From Bacteroidales bacterium (GTDB lineage: Bacteria; Bacteroidota; Bacteroidia; Bacteroidales; GCA-2748055), in the NCBI GenBank assembly GCA_023138875.1, contig JAGLOO010000006.1:62001-126000 (forward strand): DNA of 64,000 nt, in the 5' to 3' direction. Position numbers and translations under genes: made by a program. Positions 54,400-61,749 of this stretch are shown piece by piece; positions within the stretch are counted from its first letter, which is position 1, and the number at the start of each line of letters is the position of its first letter. The notes under the pieces are model-generated. The model worked only from the letters and a program-made list of their open reading frames with translations. It was not told where the DNA came from and searched no databases.

Positions 54400-54705
54400 T
54401 TTATGTTTTGGCACCCCTGTTCCTGCAATTGCAGCATCATTACTGCCAGGTCCGGAATCTCACAAACGGTTCCTGAACCGTGGTGGCTGATATCCCAATT
54501 CTGACAAAAAACGCACCCCAGGTTACAATGGCTCAGAAAAATAGTACCCGACCCGCCTATGCCCACCAGTGGTCACTCTTCTCCCCTTTTTTTCAGGTCT
54601 CCGGTCCTGTGCAGTTTAATATAACCTGGCCTATTGGGAATTCCATTCATTTCTTTAAAAATATCCTCTATCTTACGTACCAAAATACGGAATTTAGATT
54701 ATACC
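54400..54705 (-). pseudogene. Truncated duplicate of the radical SAM gene
   Basis: Reads the same as 52330-52760 in two parts: the [4Fe-4S] block SHCNLGCVFCQNWDI and EIPDLA-MMLQLQEQGCQN, then directly the first ~35 codons and promoter region, with about 130 bp lost between. The 100-odd bases nearest the QueG-like start are close to identical to those at 52640-52760. A stop follows the SAM block within a few codons, so no protein is expected. Confidence 0.8.
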
Positions 54706-54716
54706 TTTAGGCATCT

Positions 54717-55460
54717 ATGGCCGTTTTGAAGGAAACAGATCCCAGTGCATCCGAGATGATCAGATCCATCGTGGAGAAGTATCTCATACCTCCAGAACAG
54801 TTCTTGTATGGATTTGCCGATCTTAATCGTGTATTGAACCCACAATTCGGAGATTTCCGATTTGGAATCTCAATCGGGCAACAGCTTGACTACAGGATCG
54901 TTAATAGCATTAAGAGCGGACCTACACCGGCTTACTATGACCATTATAAGACGACCAATGAGGAATTGTCCTTACTGTCGCAGAATATTGCACAGGAACT
55001 TAACCGGAATGGAATTGAGACGCTTTGTATTGAACCAACTATTTCTACAGATAAACTTGATTCTGATTATTACCTCACACTCAGGTCCAAGCTGTCTCAC
55101 AAGATGGTGGCCACACGAGCCGGATTGGGGTGGATTGGTAAAACAGCATTGTTCATCTCAAAGGAATTTGGCCCCAGGCTACGACTGGTAACCATACTCA
55201 CTAATACTCCTCTCTTGATCAGCTCGATTCCGGTGAATAAAAGCAGATGCGGCAAATGCGTCATATGTGTGGAAGCGTGTCCCGCCAAAACTGCAAGTGG
55301 CCAGTTGTGGGATACCACACTTGACAGGGATCAGTTCTTTGATGCACAGAAATGCCGAGCCATGTGTAAAGAGTTTGGTGAAAGGATACTGGGCCCAGAT
55401 GCAAGGATCTGTGGAATATGCGTATCTGTTTGTCCCATTGAGAATAACAACAGGAATTGA
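54717..55460 (+). CDS. QueG-like 4Fe-4S double-cluster protein
   Basis: 247 residues. HKMVATRAGLGWIGK-ALFISKEFGPR is the epoxyqueuosine-reductase-type substrate region, and two ferredoxin motifs follow: CGKCVICVEACP and CGICVSVCP with additional Cys in KCRAMC. The start of the family's usual fold is shortened, and a tRNA-binding C-terminal domain is absent, so it may be a related reductase rather than QueG itself. Divergent from the duplicated radical SAM fragment, the original neighbour of the intact gene at 51781-52740. Confidence 0.83.
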   Translation: MAVLKETDPSASEMIRSIVEKYLIPPEQFLYGFADLNRVLNPQFGDFRFGISIGQQLDYRIVNSIKSGPTPAYYDHYKTTNEELSLLSQNIAQELNRNGIETLCIEPTISTDKLDSDYYLTLRSKLSHKMVATRAGLGWIGKTALFISKEFGPRLRLVTILTNTPLLISSIPVNKSRCGKCVICVEACPAKTASGQLWDTTLDRDQFFDAQKCRAMCKEFGERILGPDARICGICVSVCPIENNNRN

Positions 55461-55491
55461 ATCATTTATAGTTCACTTTTATATAGAAAAT

Positions 55492-56355
55492 ATGAAAAAG
55501 ACATCCTTACTTGCCCTGATCATTTTGATTTCTGTTATGCTGACAGCCCAGCACGGGATAGTTTACGACAACCTTTCCATGCACAGCGATATCCTCAACA
55601 TGGAGCGGAACTATGCCGTTTATCTGCCACCCGACTATGAGACCTCTCAGCGCAGTTATCCGGTTCTCTACCTGCTTCACGGTGCAGGAGACGACCAGAC
55701 CGGGTGGGTGCAGTTCGGGGAGGTGCTTCATATTGCAGATAAAACCATCGGTAAAGGCTCTGCCACTCCCATGATCATTGTGATGCCCGATGCCAATTCC
55801 GGACAGCGGGGATATTTTAACGACCTGGAAGATGAATGGAGGTACGAAGACTTCTTCTTTGAGGAATTCATGCCTTACGTCGAAAAAACATACAGGATAA
55901 AAGGAGAGAAAAGATACAGGGCCGTCGCCGGCCTTTCCATGGGTGGAGGCGGTTCATACATGTATGCCCTGCATCATCCGGAGCTCTTTTCATCGGCTTG
56001 TCCACTGAGTGCAAGCTGCGGACCTATCAACAGGGAAGAAATGGAGGAGCATCTGAAATGGAGGGGCTGGGAACCATCTTCAGAAGAGAAAATGGAAGCC
56101 TGGCATAAGCGGCACAGTGCTATTGAACTCATCAATGATATGCCGGATGACCAGAAGAAAGCGGTCAGGTGGTACATCGATTGCGGGGATGATGATTTCC
56201 TTTTTGAAGGCAACTCCCTTGTCCATATCGCCATGCGCAAAAAAGAGATCCCTCACGAATTCCGGGTCCGCAACGGAGGCCATACATGGACCTACTGGAG
56301 AGAGTCCCTGCCCGACGTATTATCTTTTGTTTCGGATGCGTTTCATCAACATTGA
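55492..56355 (+). CDS. Esterase D/PHB-depolymerase-like secreted hydrolase
   Basis: 287 residues from the ATG at 55492; the frame is open much further upstream but that part is inside the previous gene. Signal peptide (cleavage near MLTAQH). YLPPDYE, LYLLHGAGDD, then the nucleophile elbow GLSMGG with Ser149, an aspartate in DCGDDDFL and a histidine in NGGHTWTYW complete a triad. Cleaves an ester (e.g. acetyl-xylan or feruloyl type), but the substrate is not visible. Followed 11 bp later by the ABC exporter genes. Confidence 0.9.
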   Translation: MKKTSLLALIILISVMLTAQHGIVYDNLSMHSDILNMERNYAVYLPPDYETSQRSYPVLYLLHGAGDDQTGWVQFGEVLHIADKTIGKGSATPMIIVMPDANSGQRGYFNDLEDEWRYEDFFFEEFMPYVEKTYRIKGEKRYRAVAGLSMGGGGSYMYALHHPELFSSACPLSASCGPINREEMEEHLKWRGWEPSSEEKMEAWHKRHSAIELINDMPDDQKKAVRWYIDCGDDDFLFEGNSLVHIAMRKKEIPHEFRVRNGGHTWTYWRESLPDVLSFVSDAFHQH

Positions 56356-56366
56356 TCCGGAGAGCC

Positions 56367-57227
56367 ATGATTCATGTTAAAGGACTTACCTATACCTACC
56401 CGGGTGGTAATCAGCCGGTCCTGAAAAAGATTAGTTTTAACATTTCCAGGGGGGAGATCTTCGGTTTCCTGGGACCATCCGGAGCCGGGAAAAGCACCAC
56501 GCAAAAGGTACTGATTGGATTGTTAAAGGGCTATAAAGGTACAGTCGAAGTTGACGGCCATAACATGTCGGGAATAAAACGTGCTTTTTATGAAAAAATC
56601 GGTGTTGTTTTCGAATTTCCAAACCTCTATCTGAAACTGACAGCACTGGAGAACCTGAAGCTATTTGGCTCATTCTTCCACTCCCCCACCAGAGACGCGG
56701 AGCAACTGCTTGAGATGGTCAACCTGCATGAAGACAGGGATACCCGTGTGGAAGCATTTTCTAAGGGCATGAAAATGCGTCTCAATTTTGTCCGTGCCAT
56801 ACTTAATACTCCTGAGGTCCTCTTCCTGGATGAACCGACAGCAGGACTGGACCCGGGAAATGCACGCATTATGAAGGACATCATCCTTGATCTTCAGAAG
56901 AGTGGCGTAACTGTTTTCCTGACCACCCATAATATGGCCGATGCCGGGGAGCTCTGCAACCGGCTGGCCTTTATGGTTGAAGGCACCCTGCCGGTCATTG
57001 ACACAACCCGGAATTTAAGGCTGGAACATGGCCGAAAGGTAGTAAGGGTTGACTACCTTGACAACCAGATACAGAACTCAGGTGAGTTTGACCTGAAGGA
57101 CCTCTCTTCCAATACACGTTTCCAGGATATCCTTCGGAACAATGAAATACTCACCATTCACACATTGGAAGCATCCCTGGAAGATATTTTCATAAAAGTA
57201 ACCGGTCAAAACCTGCTGCAGCAATGA
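56367..57227 (+). CDS. ABC exporter ATP-binding protein
   Basis: 286 residues from the ATG at 56367; the upstream start would read into the esterase end. Walker A GPSGAGKS at 36-43, Q-loop region FEFPNLYLKLTALENL, signature FSKGMKMRL and Walker B EVLFLDEPTAGLDPG are all intact. The C-terminal extension (EASLEDIFIKVTGQ) is that of drug/antibiotic-type exporters. It overlaps the first permease gene by 4 bp and is part of a complete exporter of one ATPase and two permeases. Confidence 0.93.
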   Translation: MIHVKGLTYTYPGGNQPVLKKISFNISRGEIFGFLGPSGAGKSTTQKVLIGLLKGYKGTVEVDGHNMSGIKRAFYEKIGVVFEFPNLYLKLTALENLKLFGSFFHSPTRDAEQLLEMVNLHEDRDTRVEAFSKGMKMRLNFVRAILNTPEVLFLDEPTAGLDPGNARIMKDIILDLQKSGVTVFLTTHNMADAGELCNRLAFMVEGTLPVIDTTRNLRLEHGRKVVRVDYLDNQIQNSGEFDLKDLSSNTRFQDILRNNEILTIHTLEASLEDIFIKVTGQNLLQQ

Positions 57228-57907
57228 AGGAACTGTTGAGAAAAGATATCCTCCTGCAATGGAGACAAGGTTTTTGGCTGGTTTACCTCATTATCAGCAT
57301 CATCTATGTTCTGATTTTATTCAGCCTTCCCGCAGAAAACCGGATGATGGTCTCCCTGATACTGATTCTTTCTGATACAACCCTACTCGGAGTCATATTT
57401 ATAGGGGCCCTCATCCTGCTTGAAAAGCAGCAATCAGTTATCCACATTCTTTTCGTCACACCCCTGAAGCCGTCAAATTACATCCTGTCCAAATCACTAT
57501 CTCTTTCCGCGATAGCCATTACCATGAGTATTCTTATCTACCTGCCTGTTTGGCAGGCATCAGCCTATACTATTCTAATTTTTTTTACTACAATCATAAC
57601 AGCAGGGATTTTTGTAATGTTCGGAATAGGTATCGCGGCCCGGGTGGATACCATTAATCAATATTTTGTACGGTTAATGCTGATTTCCATATTGATACTC
57701 TTCCCGGTAGCCCCCTATCTGATACTGAAACAGCATCCCGGATTCATTATTTTTCCCTATATAGCTTCACTGGATATCATGCTTGGAGAATTGAACCAGA
57801 TTCCCAGACCCCGATTATTCGCGGATATTTTCCTGTTGCTGGCCTGGGGATGGGTTGCATACAGGTATGCTATTCGACAGGTAAACAAGCACCTTATTTA
57901 TAAATAG
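57224..57907 (+). CDS. ABC exporter permease, first subunit
   Basis: 227 residues with six predicted membrane helices (e.g. GFWLVYLIISIIYVLILFSL, LGVIFIGALILL, ILFPVAPYLIL). The short KDILLQWRQGFW start and the coupling-helix region resemble fluoroquinolone-type ABC-2 exporter permeases. It overlaps the ATPase by 4 bp and precedes the second permease by 7 bp; all three must act together. Substrate unknown. Confidence 0.88.
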   Translation: MKELLRKDILLQWRQGFWLVYLIISIIYVLILFSLPAENRMMVSLILILSDTTLLGVIFIGALILLEKQQSVIHILFVTPLKPSNYILSKSLSLSAIAITMSILIYLPVWQASAYTILIFFTTIITAGIFVMFGIGIAARVDTINQYFVRLMLISILILFPVAPYLILKQHPGFIIFPYIASLDIMLGELNQIPRPRLFADIFLLLAWGWVAYRYAIRQVNKHLIYK

Positions 57908-57914
57908 CACCTGA

Positions 57915-58631
57915 ATGAACTGGCGAACCCTGCGATATGATTACCTGCTCCTAAGGGGAGATCCAATGCTGATCCTCAGCATAGCTGTTCCCTTTATATT
58001 GTGGGCACTTATGCAATTTGTTTTCCCCTGGCTTGCTGAACTATTTCTGAACCGGTGGACCATTGACATAGTACCTTATTACCGGTTTGCAGGAACCTTA
58101 TTTTCAATGCTGATCCCCATGATGTTTGGAATGGTATACGGTTTCATTCTTCTGGATGAACGCGACGGAGGTATTATTACAGCAGTCTCGGTAACACCTA
58201 CAGGTAAAACAGGTTACCTGAAGCTACGGCTGGGCATACCGCTGATCCTGAGTCTGGCTTTTATTCTTCTTTTCCAGTTACTGCTAGACCTTTCGGACTC
58301 ACTTGGCCCTTTGCAGATCATTTCCATTTCAGTGATCATTGCAAGCCAGGCCTTATTGCTTTTACTTTTTCTCGGTGCCTTTGCTGATAATAAGGTTGTT
58401 GGGATGGCCATCTCAAAAGGATTCGTCCTGTTATTGCTTGGCCCCATTCTCGATTACTTGCTACCTGAACCATACCATTGGATCGGTGCTTATAGTCCTT
58501 TGTTCTGGGCGTGCCGGTCTTTCCTGGCTGAAGAAACATCAACATTCTGGATCTTTTTTATAATTTCACTGGCCTTTCATGGCCTGCTGCTGCTATTACT
58601 GTTTCGCAAGTTCTCAAACCGAAGTGATTAA
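57915..58631 (+). CDS. ABC exporter permease, second subunit
   Basis: 238 residues, six membrane helices, starting MNWRTLRYDYLLLRGDPML. ILDYLLPEPYHWIGAYSPL and the LLDERDGGIITAVSVTPTG loop are typical of the second ABC-2 permease of this exporter type. It sits 7 bp after its partner, so the functional unit is ATPase plus the two permeases; the downstream nucleoside hydrolase begins 23 bp later and is probably unrelated. Confidence 0.88.
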   Translation: MNWRTLRYDYLLLRGDPMLILSIAVPFILWALMQFVFPWLAELFLNRWTIDIVPYYRFAGTLFSMLIPMMFGMVYGFILLDERDGGIITAVSVTPTGKTGYLKLRLGIPLILSLAFILLFQLLLDLSDSLGPLQIISISVIIASQALLLLLFLGAFADNKVVGMAISKGFVLLLLGPILDYLLPEPYHWIGAYSPLFWACRSFLAEETSTFWIFFIISLAFHGLLLLLLFRKFSNRSD

Positions 58632-58654
58632 TTAAACAACCATAATCCATACAC

Positions 58655-59674
58655 ATGAAGACTACATTCACACTTCCATTTATTTGCCTGATCATTTTAT
58701 GGACAGTCATTGGCTGCACAACAACCAGCAGCCCGGGCGGGGATCAGAAGTCAGGGATCCCTGTAATCTTCGATACTGATGCGAACAATGAGCTGGATGA
58801 CCAGCATGCACTGGCTTACCTTCTGCTGAATGACAACACATTTGATGTAATCGGTATCACTGTAAATGCTACCTGGAGCGGAGGAGGGATTGAAGGGCAT
58901 TACAAAGAAGCCGAACGGGTTACGGACCTGTGCGGTTTAAAAGGCCAGATTCCCATCCTGAAGGGTGCCAATGGCGGATTTCCCGAGATCATGGACCATA
59001 CCGGAGATCCTGCCTTTGACGGATCGGAGGCCGTGGATTTCATATTAGAGCAGTCCAGGAAAAAACGGGATACTCCTCTGATGGTCCTGGCAGTCGGGAA
59101 ACTAACCAACGTAGCGCTGGCTTTGAAGAAGGACCCCTCCATTGCCGAACGGATCAGGGTTGTCTGGCTGGGTTCAAACTATCCTGAGCCTGGAGAATAT
59201 AATCAGGATAACGATACATTATCCATGAGCTATATCCTGAAAACCAATGTGCCGTTTGAGATGGTAACGGTCCGGGGTGGGAAGTCCACAGGAACAGCAG
59301 CCGTAACAATGACAAAGCAGGAGATCTTAAACAAAATGCCTGGTCTCGGCCCTGAGGCATCGGATCCGGTGACCGGCAGGCATGGAGGAAGTTTTACAAA
59401 TTTTGGTGACTATTCGGTCAACCTGTTTGAACATATCGACTATCATGATGAAAGCCAATCACGCGCCTTGTTCGATATGGCTGCTGTGGCCATTGTAAAG
59501 GATCCATTCTGGGCTTCCAGTGTTGAAATCCCCTGTCCCGTGTTAATTGATAACCAATGGGTGGAGCAGCCTGGCAATGAACGAAAAATTATGGTTTGGG
59601 AGAACTTCAACAGGAATGAGATCATTGCTGATTTCTATTCCACCTTTGAAATTAACCCGGGCGCAGGTAATTAG
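58655..59674 (+). CDS. Nucleoside hydrolase lipoprotein
   Basis: 339 residues with lipobox VIGC (Cys21), so exported. Hydrolyses the N-glycosidic bond of nucleosides. The calcium site DTDANNELDDQHAL matches the IUNH signature DTDxxxDD in its spaced form, with a further NPLV-type region (LMVLAVGKLTNVALAL) and the histidine block FEHIDYHDESQSR near the C-terminus. An extracytoplasmic nucleoside hydrolase supports purine/pyrimidine salvage from outside. Independent of the following gene. Confidence 0.9.
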   Translation: MKTTFTLPFICLIILWTVIGCTTTSSPGGDQKSGIPVIFDTDANNELDDQHALAYLLLNDNTFDVIGITVNATWSGGGIEGHYKEAERVTDLCGLKGQIPILKGANGGFPEIMDHTGDPAFDGSEAVDFILEQSRKKRDTPLMVLAVGKLTNVALALKKDPSIAERIRVVWLGSNYPEPGEYNQDNDTLSMSYILKTNVPFEMVTVRGGKSTGTAAVTMTKQEILNKMPGLGPEASDPVTGRHGGSFTNFGDYSVNLFEHIDYHDESQSRALFDMAAVAIVKDPFWASSVEIPCPVLIDNQWVEQPGNERKIMVWENFNRNEIIADFYSTFEINPGAGN

Positions 59675-59711
59675 ATGTTCGGGAAGTTGAAACCACTAAT
59701 ATCTACAAATT

Positions 59712-60674
59712 ATGAAAAGAAGAAATTTTTTAACCGTTTCAGCCATATCGGTTCCACTTATCAGCATATTCCCTGCGAGCCTCTCCTCCATCGGGCGCGA
59801 GACCATGAAAGGTAAAATTGAAAAGCGTTCACTGGGAAAGACCGGAGAAAAGTTGTCCATCATTGGATTTGGAGGCATCGTGGTGATGGATGCCACAACT
59901 GAACAGGCATCGGCCCGGGTCAGGGAGGCCATCGATTATGGTATTAATTACTTCGATGTAGCTCCTTCATACGGTAATGCGGAAGAGATGCTGGGTCCGG
60001 CCCTCAAACCATACCGCAAGGATGTATTCCTGGCCTGCAAAACAGGAGAACGCAAAAAGGAAGGTGCCCGGAAAGAATTGGAGCAGTCACTAAAAAACCT
60101 CCAGACCGATCATTTTGATCTCTACCAGCTGCATGCTGTCACCAGCCTTGGAGATGTGGACACCGTTTTCAGCAAAGGAGGTGCCATGGAAACATTCCTT
60201 GAAGCCAGGGAGGAAGGAAAGGTCCGGTTTCTCGGATTCTCGGCCCATTCTGTTGAAGCTGCCATGGCACTTATGGAACGATTTGACTTCGATACCATTC
60301 TTTTCCCATTCAATTTTGCTACCTGGTATGCGGGTAATTTTGGTCCGCAGATAATGGAAAAAGCGAAAGAAAAAGAGATGGGGATCCTGGCCCTGAAAGC
60401 CATGGCATGGCGCCCCTGGGAAGAAGGAGAAAAAAAAACAAATTCAAAAACATGGTATAAACCGCTTCCGGGCCCGGAAGAAGCCAACCAGGGACTCCGA
60501 TTCACACTATCCCATCCAGTCACCGCTGCCATACCGCCCGGTCATGAGGATCTCTTCACCATGGCCCTGAAACTGGCAACGGATTTCAAACCCATGGACA
60601 AGGAAGAGATCAAGGCAATCAAGGAGAAGGCCATGAAGACCAATCCCCTGTTCAGGTACCCCATGGAGACCTGA
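59712..60674 (+). CDS. Aldo/keto reductase with Tat-like signal
   Basis: 320 residues. The N-terminus KRRNFLTVSAIS carries an RRxFL Tat-type motif, suggesting folded export. Aldo/keto reductase barrel: GFGGIVVMDATTE, catalytic Asp/Tyr in NYFDVAPSYGNAEEM, Lys in FLACKTGER and His in LYQLHAV. C-terminal GLRFTLSHPVTAAIPPG is the usual NADPH-binding end of this subgroup. Substrate unknown. Codon use is GC-rich like the flanking housekeeping genes. Confidence 0.9.
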   Translation: MKRRNFLTVSAISVPLISIFPASLSSIGRETMKGKIEKRSLGKTGEKLSIIGFGGIVVMDATTEQASARVREAIDYGINYFDVAPSYGNAEEMLGPALKPYRKDVFLACKTGERKKEGARKELEQSLKNLQTDHFDLYQLHAVTSLGDVDTVFSKGGAMETFLEAREEGKVRFLGFSAHSVEAAMALMERFDFDTILFPFNFATWYAGNFGPQIMEKAKEKEMGILALKAMAWRPWEEGEKKTNSKTWYKPLPGPEEANQGLRFTLSHPVTAAIPPGHEDLFTMALKLATDFKPMDKEEIKAIKEKAMKTNPLFRYPMET

Positions 60675-60786
60675 TGATCCATGATTACTCCGGAATATAC
60701 AGAAATGTGTAGGTGGAATTGAATTCAGGGTGTCCTTTCACCTCCAGTTCCACCTGTTTTCGTCATTGGGACACCCTGGCCGGATT

Positions 60787-61552
60787 TCATATGATTTTGC
60801 CCACCATCTCCTGCTCATCAGTCCACTCAAATGGGATGACTTCACATTGATCAGTCTCCGAGATTCGAAAAGCCCTTTCGATATGCCACAACTGGTTATA
60901 ATTCTGAATAACGTTTTTGGCTGATAGCCTGGTATTGGTCACGTACCCCTTAAGTCCATCCCATTCATCGTCTGCTTCGAACTTCTCGTAGTCAATCTCG
61001 ATTTTGATATCCCCTTCCAGTTTCAAGTATTTGTTGTATCCTCGGTTATTAATATGGCTCTTGGTAAGCTTTCCCTTATTCAGATTTTTCTCCAGCCTCT
61101 TAAGGCCGCGTTCCCGGTTCCTCTTGTCCCTTTCAGCACGCTTTGCACTGTAGCTAACGATCAAACGCAAACCATCTTGCTTCTTGATAATTGAAACATC
61201 TCCATCAGCTAATTCCAAGGCCAATATCTGTTCCTTCAAGAATAAACTCGTATTGCTGGGATGTAAAGTCTTTGATGTTCGGAGCGGATAATAATCCTGC
61301 ATCTGCTATTACTATGGGCCTGGATAAATTAAATCGCTGCTGAAATTGTTCCAATACCGGAATAAGGGTGTGCCCTTCGTATTTGTTCCCTTCAAACAAC
61401 TCGTAACCGATGGGATATCCATTGGAGCCAACCAACAAACCAGGAAGAATCTGGGGATATTGAGCCACAACACCATGTGGCAGGAGATATCCCACTCCAT
61501 AATTGGGAACAACAACCGAAAAACAGAAAGGGGGAAAACTTAAAAAAAACAT
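60787..61552 (-). mobile_element. IS1634-type transposase remnant (two frames)
   Basis: The 5' part in one frame reads ILPGLLVGSNGYPIGYELFE, EGHTLIPVLEQFQQRF and IVIADAGLLSAPNIK with the catalytic aspartate; the 3' part in another frame continues LRLIVSYSAKRAERDKRNRE, KSHINNRGYNKYLKLEG and LWHIERAFRIS. These blocks belong to one IS4-superfamily IS1634 transposase. N-terminal part and the final C-terminus are missing and no inverted repeats are seen, so the element is dead. The 61553-61749 gap holds only a short hairpin and AT-rich sequence. Confidence 0.83.
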
Positions 61553-61749
61553 CGCAAAAACAATTAACCGCCAGTCGAACAGGACTATCGGGTAGGATAG
61601 CTATGCCCTATCCATGAATCAGAAATAATGGCCATCAGAAAATGAAGCGAAGCGGAATCGCTGGTAAAAAAAAGTGGTTGAAGGTATTTACCCGAAAAAG
61701 TGTTATATTTTAAAACATTTTATCAAACGTTTTAACCTGAAACAGCTCA

